A DNA stretch of 64,000 nucleotides, from NCBI GenBank assembly GCA_049598145.1, contig JBMYNJ010000001.1:51167-115166 (forward strand), in the 5' to 3' direction. Below are positions 16,848 to 25,534 of this stretch, piece after piece. How positions within the stretch are numbered: position 1 is the stretch's first letter; each line of letters starts with the position of its first letter. The position numbers and the translations under genes are program-made. The notes under the pieces are model-generated. The model had not been told where the DNA came from and searched no databases. It saw only the letters and a program-made list of their open reading frames with translations. The DNA is from WTJH01 sp049598145 (GTDB lineage Bacteria > Bacteroidota > Bacteroidia > Flavobacteriales > Flavobacteriaceae).

Positions 16848-17459
16848 CTATGCTTTGGGTTGATACAAGATTGGATTCAGCTCTTCGTCGTTATACATTT
16901 TCATCTGTTTATAGACCTTCATGTATTTAGCTCCGGCGGCCAGGTCGGTCAACAACTGATCGATCGCGGTACTCAAATCCTGCTGCTGAGTGAGTAGCAC
17001 CTCCAGTTTGGTTTGGCATTGCTGGCGATGTGCTTCTGAGGCCGAGCTTCGTTGGGCCTCTTCTCGCATGTGGTAGATTTTTAAAATCAAAATAGACAAC
17101 CGATCCAACGCCCATGCAGGGCTTTCCGTATTGAAACTGGCGTGTTCTTGCACCTGGACCGACCGAAAATGCTGAAGAAAATAACTGTCAATAAATTCCA
17201 CCATATCCGTTCGATCCTGGTTGGAGGCATCAATTTTTCGTTTGAGTGCCATCCCGGCTACCGGATCAATGGCAGGGTCCCGGATCAAATCCTCATAATG
17301 CCACTGAACGGTATCGATCCAATTTTTCCGATACAACAAATGTTCGAGCGAATCTTTAGAATAAGGATTTTTAAAGGCTTGGTCTACCCGGTCCAGCACG
17401 TGATAGGTCTCGACGCTTTGGGTGAAAATTTCAATGGCTAAAGGGCTGATGGATTCCAT
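16848..17459 (-). CDS. DUF4254 protein
   Basis: About 203 residues, predicted all-helical, no signal peptide or membrane segment. It contains the family-like stretch LHYEDL/WHYEDLIRDPAIDPVAGMALKRKIDASNQDRTDMVE. Function unknown. It is directly upstream of a GT9 gene, suggesting a role in lipopolysaccharide core synthesis. I chose the ATG at 17459 over one at 17465 because the -7 box at 17470-17477 leaves almost no room for the earlier start. Confidence 0.78.
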   Translation of the reverse strand: MESISPLAIEIFTQSVETYHVLDRVDQAFKNPYSKDSLEHLLYRKNWIDTVQWHYEDLIRDPAIDPVAGMALKRKIDASNQDRTDMVEFIDSYFLQHFRSVQVQEHASFNTESPAWALDRLSILILKIYHMREEAQRSSASEAHRQQCQTKLEVLLTQQQDLSTAIDQLLTDLAAGAKYMKVYKQMKMYNDEELNPILYQPKA

Positions 17460-17469
17460 AAACATAGGT

Positions 17470-17477
17470 CAAAGATA
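17470..17477 (-). promoter_or_regulatory. Candidate -7 box for DUF4254-GT9
   Basis: The minus strand reads TATCTTTG, an exact TAnnTTTG match, 10 bases before the chosen ATG at 17459. The mRNA would have a very short leader. No clear -33 element. Confidence 0.4.
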
Positions 17478-17562
17478 AAACAATCCGATAAGTGGCTCTG
17501 CTCAGCTTCACTTTCTGGCGGATTTTTGTACTTTTAAAGAAATAATCCCAAATCTAAAAATC

Positions 17563-18237
17563 ATGCACTTAAAATCAGCTGGTGCTGTTAGCCCATGTTC
17601 CCGATCTCTGAATCTCCTTTTTCTTTTTACCATTCTATTAGCTGCCGTTTTTCCGTTGATGGCTCAAAAGCCCCCCGTTGAGAAAGCCTACACCATCCAC
17701 TACGAAATGCAAGGCCCACACCCGGAAACAGGTGAAACAATTGCCTATGCCAAAAAAGTCTTATATACTTCTCCCTCCTCTGGATTAAGTTTGTCTAAAG
17801 CCGTAAAAAGCCCTGAAGGAATTCTTATCCCCAAACCTGTTTTCGATGAACATATTTATTTTGACTGGAAACAAAAGAAAACCATTGCCCTACATTATTT
17901 CCAGGATGGAGATACTCTAAGTGTCGAACAATCTTTTGAACAGAAATCTAAAACCCCCGGCGAAGCAACCAAAGAAATTTTGGGGTACCTCTGCCACAAA
18001 GCAAAGGTCGACTGTCCTATGGGGCCAATGGAGGTCTGGTATACCACAGTCCTGGGGGTTAAAGGAGGGGCTAATTTCCTCGGGCTGGGGCTGGGTTTAA
18101 TTTTGGAAGTTGGAAATTTTAAGGCCGTAAAAATCGAGCCCGGAATCCCGAAAGATATATCCCTGGACTATCCGGAAAAAGTCGGGAAACTCGTCAACGA
18201 CCAGCAACTGATGCAGAAAATATTTGCGGTACAATAA
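17563..18237 (+). CDS. GLPGLI-like secreted protein
   Basis: A 224-residue protein with a signal peptide (hydrophobic LLFLFTILLAAVFPLMA, cleavage after about residue 35). The C-terminal half contains EILGYLCHKAKV, then VWYTTVLG, and then GLGLGLILEVGN. This is the arrangement of GLPGLI-family proteins (GYKCKKA, W.T..I, GLPGLILE), although the namesake motif is degenerate here. The family is exported and of unknown function. A TACTTTTA element at 17529-17536 is a possible promoter. Confidence 0.6.
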   Translation: MHLKSAGAVSPCSRSLNLLFLFTILLAAVFPLMAQKPPVEKAYTIHYEMQGPHPETGETIAYAKKVLYTSPSSGLSLSKAVKSPEGILIPKPVFDEHIYFDWKQKKTIALHYFQDGDTLSVEQSFEQKSKTPGEATKEILGYLCHKAKVDCPMGPMEVWYTTVLGVKGGANFLGLGLGLILEVGNFKAVKIEPGIPKDISLDYPEKVGKLVNDQQLMQKIFAVQ

Positions 18238-18298
18238 GTTGAGTTTACATCCTTTTAAAAAGAAGGCCCCTAAATCTGAACTTGAATTTCAATTCCGC

Positions 18299-18330
18299 TT
18301 TGCCCAAGCCAATTCATTCCCTTACTTTTG
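18299..18330 (+). promoter_or_regulatory. Complete Bacteroidetes-type promoter (-33 and -7)
   Basis: TTTG at 18299-18302, a 20-base spacer, and TACTTTTG at 18323-18330 match the Bacteroidetes primary-sigma consensus TTTG-N(17-23)-TAnnTTTG. The ATG of the small membrane protein follows 20 bases later. It also shows that the longer reading frame from 18282 is not used. Confidence 0.75.
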
Positions 18331-18350
18331 TAAAAGATTTTGACTTAGAC

Positions 18351-18578
18351 ATGAAAAATTTTTTTGAAGGAATCGCCTGGTTATTTGAAGAAGTATTGTT
18401 TCTCCCCTTACACCTCTTGCGTCAATTGGAATTGGAAAGCTGGGTTTTGGCCAATGTCATCAACTGGGTTTTTCTATTGGTGGGTTTTGTTGCGGCTTTA
18501 TACTGGATTCGCCAGTTGCAACTCTTTAATCAGCGTGGGGAAGAAGACAAAGACCCTTCTGCTCATTCATTTTTATAA
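18351..18578 (+). CDS. Small single-pass membrane protein (DUF6341-like)
   Basis: A 75-residue protein. An amphipathic N-terminus (MKNFFEGIAWLFEEVLFLPLHLLRQLELESW) is followed by one strong membrane helix (about residues 34-54, VINWVFLLVGFVAALYWIRQL) and a charged tail. Flavobacteria carry short proteins of this plan (a DUF often next to purD), function unknown. The last codons overlap the end of purD by 6 bases in convergent orientation. The start is fixed by the well-formed promoter at 18299-18330. Confidence 0.75.
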   Translation: MKNFFEGIAWLFEEVLFLPLHLLRQLELESWVLANVINWVFLLVGFVAALYWIRQLQLFNQRGEEDKDPSAHSFL

Positions 18579-19844
18579 ATCGAAGCCGATATCTTTTCGG
18601 TAGTGGATCCCCTCGAACTCGATTTGAGCCAGGGCGTTATAGGATTTTTTCAGTGCTTCTGCCATAGTGTCGCCTAGCGCAGTTGCCGCCAGTACACGCC
18701 CGCCAGAAGTCACCACCTCGTCTGCTTCAAGTTGAGTTCCCGCGTGAAAAATAGTGGCCTCTTGCACCTGATCGATCCCTCGGATGATTTTACCTTTTTC
18801 ATAGGCCTCCGGATAGCCTTTAGAAACCGCCATTACTGTGGTGGCCACTCGAGGATCAATGACTAAAGTCTCTTCTTTTAAAGTCCCTTGAGCCATCGCC
18901 ACTAACAAAGCCCCTAAATCGGACTGGATTCGTGGTAAAACCACTTCCGTTTCGGGATCTCCCATCCGTACATTGTATTCGATTACATTGGGCTGTTCCC
19001 CTACAAGCATAAGCCCAATAAAAATAAAGCCAACATAGGGCATGTTATCTTTTTGTAAGCCTTCTACCGTAGGAATTACAATCTGATCTTCAATGGTTTT
19101 CTGAAGCTCAGCCGTTAAAAATGGAACCGGTGAGATGGCACCCATTCCACCAGTGTTTAAGCCCGTGTCTCCTTCTCCTATCCGCTTGTAATCCTTGGCA
19201 TAGGGGAGGACTTTGTAATTTTTCCCATCGGTCCACACAAAGCAAGAGGCCTCGATTCCTTTGAGGAACTCTTCGATGACCACAGTTTGAGAAGCCGCCC
19301 CGAACTGCTCTTCTACCAGCATTTTTCGCAAAGCAGTCTTGGCCTGCTTGAGGTCTTCCAAAATCAATACCCCTTTTCCGGCCGCCAGACCATCGGCTTT
19401 TAATACATAGGGGGCTTGCATTTGTTCTAAAAAGGCTTCCCCCTCCGCTAAGGTTTTGGCGGTAAACTCCCCATAAGCCGCTGTGGGGATTTGATGCTTT
19501 TGCATAAATTTTTTGGCGAAACTTTTACTGCCTTCTAATTGAGCTGCGGCTTGCTGAGGCCCAATCACCGGAATATTTTTCAGATCGTCATCCGCTAAAA
19601 AGAAATCGGCTAAGCCATCCACTAAAGGGGCTTCTGGCCCGGCAACCACCATTTCAATTCCGTGTTCCATCACGGCTGCCTTTAAGGCTGGAAAATCGCT
19701 CACCCCAATGGCTAAGTTTTGTGCAATTGCTGCCGTCCCCGCATTTCCGGGTGCCACAAAAATCTCGCTGACTAATGCACTTTGGGTGAGTTTCCAACAA
19801 AAGGTATGTTCGCGACCGCCACCGCCGACTATTAAAATTCGCAT
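18573..19844 (-). CDS. purD: Phosphoribosylamine--glycine ligase
   Basis: Second step of purine synthesis: ATP-dependent joining of phosphoribosylamine and glycine. The 423-residue protein starts MRILIVGGGGREHTFCWKL, contains the ATP-grasp loop KADGLAAGKGV, and has the family signature NVRMGDPETEVVLPR. Length is standard. No other pur genes are adjacent. Confidence 0.97.
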   Translation of the reverse strand: MRILIVGGGGREHTFCWKLTQSALVSEIFVAPGNAGTAAIAQNLAIGVSDFPALKAAVMEHGIEMVVAGPEAPLVDGLADFFLADDDLKNIPVIGPQQAAAQLEGSKSFAKKFMQKHQIPTAAYGEFTAKTLAEGEAFLEQMQAPYVLKADGLAAGKGVLILEDLKQAKTALRKMLVEEQFGAASQTVVIEEFLKGIEASCFVWTDGKNYKVLPYAKDYKRIGEGDTGLNTGGMGAISPVPFLTAELQKTIEDQIVIPTVEGLQKDNMPYVGFIFIGLMLVGEQPNVIEYNVRMGDPETEVVLPRIQSDLGALLVAMAQGTLKEETLVIDPRVATTVMAVSKGYPEAYEKGKIIRGIDQVQEATIFHAGTQLEADEVVTSGGRVLAATALGDTMAEALKKSYNALAQIEFEGIHYRKDIGFDL

Positions 19845-19890
19845 ACGAAAAGCTTTGCTGCGAATTTAATCCCTTAGGGCTTGATTTCCA

Positions 19891-20838
19891 TTACTTTTTT
19901 AAAAATTCCGAAATTTTTGTTTGCATGTTTTCCACCCAAGGGAGGTGCTGTTCGGTTGGCTGAATGGCCTGCCAATCGCATTGAGACAATTCTTGTGCCT
20001 TGCAAGTGTAAAAGAGCTCCAAAAGACCTTCCAGGCGGCTGAACTGATTGGGATGTTCTAATCCGTCTGAGACAAAAACGACAGGAACCCCCATGGCTAC
20101 TGCCGGCAATGCCGTGTGGATTCTTGAGGTCACCACCAATCGCGCATGGGCAATCCAGCGCAATTGTTCCTCCGCCATTTGCAATCGTTGCGTTTTGGAA
20201 AATTGAGCAATTGGAGCGATTTGCGATCGACGGATGTTTGGCAGCTGAGTCTGCTCCACAAAATGGGCCAAAGCTTTAACCGCCCGATTGTATTTTCGTT
20301 TGCGAAAAGGATTCTTAAACGCGTTGATTAACCCCTTTCCCGTTAAGCTCGTCGGATTATTTTGAGGATTTAAGCGTTCCAAAGTGCTGCACCAAAAAAG
20401 GTAGGGTTCATCAGGTGCCCCTGGCATAGGAGCAAAGAAATTCTTCTCTAGGCTCAACGTCAAACATCCTGAAAAATAAGCGGGGATCTGATGTTTTTCC
20501 AACACACGAAGGGTATAATGATCCCGACAGCCAATCGGGGCATGTTGTTGCAAATAGTGAATCCCCTTGGGATTAAGCATTTGTTTTTCCACTGTAGGAT
20601 TCATATGAAAAGAAATAAACAAAGGGTCAATTTCCGGGCCGGGGGGCCAGTTTTTAGGATTTTCCATAAACCACCCATTTAGAAGCAACTGAGTGGGTGT
20701 TTGCGCCCCTCGATCTAGTTGCTCCCGATCCAAAAAATCGGGGTTTTCCCCCATAAAAGAAGCCGCTGCTATGCTTTGAATATAATCCCCTAAGTTATCG
20801 GAAAAAGGATAATCCAATACGGCTTTTTTTATTTTCAT
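19891..20838 (-). CDS. Polysaccharide pyruvyl transferase family protein
   Basis: A 315-residue protein starting KKAVLDYPFSDNLGDYIQSIA, typical of the CsaB/WcaK pyruvyl transferase family (an N-terminal N.GD.. loop). The C-terminal part includes VVTSRIHTALPAVAMGVPVVFV, the family's R-H-A signature. These enzymes add ketal-linked pyruvate from PEP to surface polysaccharide. It lies downstream of a glycosyltransferase (30-base gap), suggesting modification of a surface glycan. Acceptor unknown. Confidence 0.85.
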   Translation of the reverse strand: MKIKKAVLDYPFSDNLGDYIQSIAAASFMGENPDFLDREQLDRGAQTPTQLLLNGWFMENPKNWPPGPEIDPLFISFHMNPTVEKQMLNPKGIHYLQQHAPIGCRDHYTLRVLEKHQIPAYFSGCLTLSLEKNFFAPMPGAPDEPYLFWCSTLERLNPQNNPTSLTGKGLINAFKNPFRKRKYNRAVKALAHFVEQTQLPNIRRSQIAPIAQFSKTQRLQMAEEQLRWIAHARLVVTSRIHTALPAVAMGVPVVFVSDGLEHPNQFSRLEGLLELFYTCKAQELSQCDWQAIQPTEQHLPWVENMQTKISEFLKK

Positions 20839-20868
20839 ATCATTTACTTTAAGCTCTTTAATTAATTT

Positions 20869-21912
20869 TTATTGAATAAAACTTTTAATACTATTTACTC
20901 TCTTGCTTTGATGAAAATTTGCTAAAATTCGCTCTCTTGGGGCTTGTGGGTTTAAGGCGAGTAATTGCTTTTTTAAAGAGGCTGCTTTTTCTGGGATTTT
21001 AGTAGGATCAAACAATAGGCCGGTATCCCCGATTGCTGTAGGAATTCCAAAGACAGGATTCCCCAAAGGGATACAACCACACAACATGGCTTCGCAAAGC
21101 ACATTAGGCAAGCCTTCAATCGCTGAAAATTGAGCGTAATAGGTGCTTTTTTGGAAATAATGAAGAACTTCCTGCTCTGAAACAAGACCTTTGATTTTCA
21201 CATTTTCGGGGAGACAATCCTGTTGAGAAATGATCCCATGGGCATCACCAACGATTACAAATTGAAAATCGGGCCATTGCCGAGCCAACTCCAAAAAATT
21301 CGGGATGCCTTTACGTTCCATCACACGGGGTTCCGTAAATAAACCCACTGTAAGAACAGTTTTTGGGGTTTTAGGCCCAGCAGGTTTCCAATACTCCGGA
21401 TCATAGCCGGTAGGAACTGTTTTTATTTTATTGGCCAACTCGGGCATCCATTGAAGCAAGCCGGATTGCACCCCTTTTTGGGCCAAAGCTCCTTCACAGC
21501 CTGTGGCTAAAGATGCATCGACCACCCAAATTTCATGGGCTCTACGATAATTCGCCCGAATAATTTTTTGACGTAAGTTCTTTTTTAAAAAAGCGCCATA
21601 ATTCAAATGGGGGGCTGCCACCGCATCAAATCCTCCAACGATCACCAAAGAGGGGCGGCCCAAATAGCGGGCCCAAAACAAAAGCCAAAAACTGTGGTAA
21701 TCGGAAAACCAACTGATCACATGGGTCGCTCGATAGACCTGAAAGAAACCCCAGATCATTTCTTTTATGCGATTGACCAAAAAACCTATACCTTTATAAG
21801 GTGGGGCATGCCATTCCTGTACAGAAAATCCTAGATGTTTCAGGGCCTCTATATCTCTGCGAACAAAGCTGTTTCGCAAAAGATAAACCATTAAAATTTG
21901 AGGTTTTTTCAT
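20869..21912 (-). CDS. Glycosyltransferase, GT4/GT1-like
   Basis: A 347-residue GT-B fold protein. The C-terminal half has the donor-sugar site: KTVLTVGLFTEPRVMERKGIPNFLELA, then EGLPNVLCEAMLCGCIPLG, with an E-x7-E-like motif ending TGLLFDP. It probably transfers a sugar onto a surface glycan or glycoprotein. It is co-directional with the pyruvyl transferase and the GH3 gene (3-base gap), so they may share an mRNA. Confidence 0.85.
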   Translation of the reverse strand: MKKPQILMVYLLRNSFVRRDIEALKHLGFSVQEWHAPPYKGIGFLVNRIKEMIWGFFQVYRATHVISWFSDYHSFWLLFWARYLGRPSLVIVGGFDAVAAPHLNYGAFLKKNLRQKIIRANYRRAHEIWVVDASLATGCEGALAQKGVQSGLLQWMPELANKIKTVPTGYDPEYWKPAGPKTPKTVLTVGLFTEPRVMERKGIPNFLELARQWPDFQFVIVGDAHGIISQQDCLPENVKIKGLVSEQEVLHYFQKSTYYAQFSAIEGLPNVLCEAMLCGCIPLGNPVFGIPTAIGDTGLLFDPTKIPEKAASLKKQLLALNPQAPRERILANFHQSKRVNSIKSFIQ

Positions 21913-21915
21913 CCC

Positions 21916-23397
21916 TTAAAGGGTTTGAAGTGCATCTGCAATTTTGCGGTCATTCGACAATCGTGGGACTTTGTTTTGCCCTCCTAATTTTCCAATAGAC
22001 TTCATATACTGCTGAAACCCTTGCGGTGCGACTGCTGTTATTTTCACGGGTCGGAGTACTTTCCCTTCAATGAGGTCTTGATAGTAGACGTTTTGCTGTT
22101 GCATTTCGGAGTCAATAAACTGCTCAAACGCTTTCATATCTGTGGGCGGAGCGTCAAATTCGACCAACCATTCGTGATAAGGTAAGCCTTCCTTGGGTTG
22201 AATCTGAGGAGCTACAGTAAACTCCTTAACTCGAGCTGGGAATTTTTGGAGTGCTTTCTCCATAGCCGTTTCGACTTCTTTTCCAATCACATGTTCCCCA
22301 AAAGCAGAAATGTAGTGTTTGAGTCGGCCCGTGACCACAATCCGATAGGGGTCCTTGGACACAAAACGAACGGTATCTCCAATATTATAGCCCCATAACC
22401 CTGCGGTTGTATTCAGAATAAGTACATAATTCACCCCGAGTTCCACTTCGCTTAACCAGATACGTTTGGGATTGGGCTCCCCAAAAGAGTCTACTGGGAT
22501 AAATTCGTAAAAGATCCCTTGATTCAAGAGCAAAAGCAATCCTTCTTCGTTTAGACGGTCTTGGTAGGCGAAAAAGCCTTCTGAAGCTGGAAATAGTTCG
22601 ATTTGGTCCACCGGACGGCCAATCAACTCTTCAAAAACAGGAACATAAGGCTTGTAGTTCACCCCTCCGTGAATAAACAATTGAAAATTGGGAAAGATGG
22701 TTCCTACGGGCTTTTCTTCCTTGGCGACTAAGCGTTCGAAATACATCTGTACCCAAGAAGGTATACCGGCAATAACACTCATATTTTCGGGGAGTGTTTC
22801 TTCCACAATCGCATCGACTTTGTTTTCCCAGTCTTCAATGCAGTTGGTTTCCCAAGAGGGCATCCGATTTTTCAACAAATAACTAGGGACATAATGTGCT
22901 GCAATCCCAGACAGACGGCCGAGTTGTATCCCGTTAACTTCCTCCATTTCGGGGCTGCCCTGAAGAAAAATTTGTTTGCCCGTTACAAAATCGGTATTTC
23001 CGCTTTGGTGAATATAATTTAAAATAGCATTGCGGGCAGCGCTGATGTGTTTGGGCATAGACTCGGGGGTGATCGGAATGTATTTAGCGCCAGAGGTCGT
23101 TCCGCTCGTCTTGGCAAAATAGAGCGGTTTTCCCGGCCAAAGCACATCGATTTCCCCTGCAACCACGCGTTCTACATAGGCTTTTATTCCTTCATAGTCA
23201 ACCACAGGGACTTGAGCCTTAAATCCTTCATAATCCTGAATTTCCTTGAATTTGTGATCCTTGCCAAAAGCGGTGTTTTGCGCCTTTTGCTGCAGATATA
23301 TGCGTGTCTCCTCTTGGGTTTTAATGGGGCTTTGAATCCATTTTTGATTTTTACGATGGACGTAAGCGGCAAAGAGCTTGGCAGCAAATTTTTTCAT
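21916..23397 (-). CDS. GH3 auxin-responsive promoter family ligase
   Basis: A 493-residue protein of the bacterial GH3 family (acyl-adenylate/firefly superfamily). Motifs include YFAKTSGTTSGAKYIPIT (phosphate-binding loop), FPASEGFFAYQD, and GLWGYNIGDTVRFVSKDPYRIVVTGR. Plant GH3 enzymes conjugate amino acids to acyl acids via acyl-AMP; the bacterial substrate is unknown. It directly follows the M23 peptidase gene by 6 bases. Confidence 0.9.
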   Translation of the reverse strand: MKKFAAKLFAAYVHRKNQKWIQSPIKTQEETRIYLQQKAQNTAFGKDHKFKEIQDYEGFKAQVPVVDYEGIKAYVERVVAGEIDVLWPGKPLYFAKTSGTTSGAKYIPITPESMPKHISAARNAILNYIHQSGNTDFVTGKQIFLQGSPEMEEVNGIQLGRLSGIAAHYVPSYLLKNRMPSWETNCIEDWENKVDAIVEETLPENMSVIAGIPSWVQMYFERLVAKEEKPVGTIFPNFQLFIHGGVNYKPYVPVFEELIGRPVDQIELFPASEGFFAYQDRLNEEGLLLLLNQGIFYEFIPVDSFGEPNPKRIWLSEVELGVNYVLILNTTAGLWGYNIGDTVRFVSKDPYRIVVTGRLKHYISAFGEHVIGKEVETAMEKALQKFPARVKEFTVAPQIQPKEGLPYHEWLVEFDAPPTDMKAFEQFIDSEMQQQNVYYQDLIEGKVLRPVKITAVAPQGFQQYMKSIGKLGGQNKVPRLSNDRKIADALQTL

Positions 23398-23403
23398 AAA
23401 AAA

Positions 23404-24273
23404 TTACTCTGTAAAATCAATAACATCCTCTGGATTAATCGGATATCCCTCCACCCAAAGTTCAAAATGTAGATGCCAGCCTGTAGAAAATTCCCCTGTA
23501 TTTCCCGCTGCAGCGATCACCTGGCCGGCTTTAATCACATCCCCTTGTTCGACATATAATTCTTGGTTGTGTTTATAGACCGACAATAGATCATTCGGAT
23601 GTTTCAGGATCAATACATAGCCTGTCTGGGCCGTCCATTCCGCTAAAATTACAGTGGCCGTTGCAATCGCTTTGATTGGAGTTCCCTCCTCTACGGCTAT
23701 ATCAACGGCAAAATGGCGACTTTCGGCATCAAAGCCATTGGTTATAATTCCTTGTACTGGCGGAAAAAATGTGTTGGGTGCGGCCTGGTTCTCTTCCTGA
23801 AAATAATTGTATTTGTCCTCTCGTGCAACTTCGGCACGTAAGACGGAATCTTGAATTATTTTTACGGTTTCAGGAAATTTGCGTTCAAAGGTATCTCTTG
23901 CGATGCTTTCTCGATTCAGTTCATTAAAATCAATCTCTCCTCTTAGAGCACTCTTAATGGAATTTAGGTAGCGCAAATTTTGTTCGTATTCGAACTGCAA
24001 GGAGTCCACTTCCAAGTAGTTTTGTATGGCTTGTTGGCGAATTTGAGAAGAGGCATAACCCGGAATATATTCCTTAATCGGGGTATAAGCAATTAATGAA
24101 AAAACCCCGACGGCTATAAGGCTGACCAATAGAATGAGAATAATAAGAACATTCAGGCGGGACAGGCGAAAATAAAGTTGCTCCTCAAAGGTATCCTCGT
24201 TTAAAATCACCAAACGATAGCGATTGAGAAGTTTACGGATCCACCGTTTTTTTCGGGTTTCTTTCGGCTGCAT
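23404..24273 (-). CDS. M23 family metallopeptidase
   Basis: A 289-residue inner-membrane protein. One membrane helix near the N-terminus (about residues 35-57, NVLIILILLVSLIAVGVFSL) is followed by a helical region and a C-terminal LytM domain. Both zinc-site motifs are present: RHFAVD (HxxxD) and GWHLHFELW (HxH), so the peptidase should be active on peptidoglycan cross-links. The longer frame to 24372 is rejected: a TATCTTTG promoter box lies just upstream of the ATG at 24273. Confidence 0.9.
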   Translation of the reverse strand: MQPKETRKKRWIRKLLNRYRLVILNEDTFEEQLYFRLSRLNVLIILILLVSLIAVGVFSLIAYTPIKEYIPGYASSQIRQQAIQNYLEVDSLQFEYEQNLRYLNSIKSALRGEIDFNELNRESIARDTFERKFPETVKIIQDSVLRAEVAREDKYNYFQEENQAAPNTFFPPVQGIITNGFDAESRHFAVDIAVEEGTPIKAIATATVILAEWTAQTGYVLILKHPNDLLSVYKHNQELYVEQGDVIKAGQVIAAAGNTGEFSTGWHLHFELWVEGYPINPEDVIDFTE

Positions 24274-24277
24274 AGGG

Positions 24278-24285
24278 CAAAGATA
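24278..24285 (-). promoter_or_regulatory. Candidate -7 box for the M23 peptidase gene
   Basis: The minus strand reads TATCTTTG (TAnnTTTG), only 4 bases before the ATG at 24273, suggesting a leaderless or nearly leaderless mRNA if used. It is divergent from the tatA promoter. Confidence 0.4.
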
Positions 24286-24351
24286 GGGAACACTAAAGGA
24301 TATTATTTGCTGTGTTTGGAAATTGAAAAAGCAGGATGGCCCAGAAATGGT

Positions 24352-24359
24352 TACATTTG
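24352..24359 (+). promoter_or_regulatory. Candidate -7 box for tatA
   Basis: TACATTTG matches TAnnTTTG and lies 22 bases before the tatA ATG at 24382. No good -33 at standard spacing. Confidence 0.45.
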
Positions 24360-24381
24360 CTTTAAATTTCAATTGGAGATT

Positions 24382-24561
24382 ATGATTGCTTTAGGTATTC
24401 CCGGTGGACCACAAATTATTTTAGTCGTCGTGGTTATTCTTTTACTCTTTGGCGGGCGCAAAATTCCGGAATTGATGCGCGGATTGGGTAGCGGGATAAA
24501 AGAGTTTAAAAAAGCGACTAAGGACGAAGAAAAGGAGGACGACCCAAAGCTCGACTCTTAA
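24382..24561 (+). CDS. tatA: Twin-arginine translocase subunit TatA/E
   Basis: A 59-residue protein with the TatA plan: short N-terminus, one membrane helix (about residues 9-20, IILVVVVILLLF), then FGGRKIPELMRGLGSGIKEFKKA amphipathic helix, and an acidic tail. It forms the pore for folded Tat substrates. tatC is not in this window. The ATG at 24382 is used; the frame from 24307 contains the promoter. Confidence 0.93.
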   Translation: MIALGIPGGPQIILVVVVILLLFGGRKIPELMRGLGSGIKEFKKATKDEEKEDDPKLDS

Positions 24562-24568
24562 TCCCCTC

Positions 24569-25534
24569 TTAGTCCGCCCAACGAAAGGTTCGAAGAATGG
24601 TTTCCAGCTCAAACATCGCTGGACGCTTGGGACTGTTGGGTGCAAATGCAAATCCTTCTATACAAATCCACTGTTCTTTTTTGGGGTCCTTAAAAATAAA
24701 ATGCACATAAGGCCCAGCCATAAAGTCGTTCTTTACTTCCCAGGTCGCTTTGGTCAATTGTGCTTGATTTCCAGCCAGTTGGGTTTGGTAGTAATAGGGA
24801 CGATAGGCCCTTTCTGAGATCTGATAACTTTTCAGCAATCGTCCGGGAATGTATTGTTTTCCGATCGAATCTCGAATATCTAAAACCTGTTTAGGATCTT
24901 TAAAATTAAAAGTGCCGTTTGGGAGAGTATAGACCAAAATATTGTTGTGCCCCTTGGAAGTTGGTTTTTCGATCCAAACAAAATTTGCAGTGTCTTTAAC
25001 GGTTTTGTATGCCGAAGGATAATCCAAACTAAAGCCAAAGCGTTCGCTTAAAATCGTTTCTGTAGAAAGAGATTTCTGCATTCGGCGGATTTTTTCCTTG
25101 CGTTCATGCTCAACGAACAACCGGTTTAAAACCTCATGATTTTCTTCCCAAAAGAACTGATGCGTTTCAGGGTCTCGTCCTTGGAAAATTCCAACAATTT
25201 GTGGTTTGGCAAAATAATTCTGTGACACGGAGAACTTTTCTGTGCTATCCTGCACAAACCACAAAAGATTACGGCTTTGTTTGGCAAAGCCCGTAAAGGC
25301 TTTTGGTGGAATAAATTTCAAATCGAATTGAGGTTCATCATAAGGCAATCCTTCATAGGGCTGCCAAAACTTTTCACGTACCGCGTCTCCCAACTTCCCT
25401 TGCCAATCGTTTTCAGGCATCACTACAGTAACCGTGTGAATATTACCGCTGGAATCGGGAACAAAAGCCTTTTGGGGTCGTTGTTTACACCCCCAAACCA
25501 AGGCAATAAATAATAATAAGTTGTTGGCTTTCAA
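24569..25534 (-). CDS. DUF4837 lipoprotein
   Basis: A 321-residue protein with a lipoprotein signal peptide (hydrophobic LLLFIALVWGC, Cys about 16). The body resembles the Bacteroidetes DUF4837 family, function unknown. It starts with TTG at 25534, overlapping the pgk stop (TTGA), so translation is coupled to pgk. There is no in-frame ATG before residue 39, and that one would remove the signal peptide. Confidence 0.82.
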   Translation of the reverse strand: MKANNLLLFIALVWGCKQRPQKAFVPDSSGNIHTVTVVMPENDWQGKLGDAVREKFWQPYEGLPYDEPQFDLKFIPPKAFTGFAKQSRNLLWFVQDSTEKFSVSQNYFAKPQIVGIFQGRDPETHQFFWEENHEVLNRLFVEHERKEKIRRMQKSLSTETILSERFGFSLDYPSAYKTVKDTANFVWIEKPTSKGHNNILVYTLPNGTFNFKDPKQVLDIRDSIGKQYIPGRLLKSYQISERAYRPYYYQTQLAGNQAQLTKATWEVKNDFMAGPYVHFIFKDPKKEQWICIEGFAFAPNSPKRPAMFELETILRTFRWAD

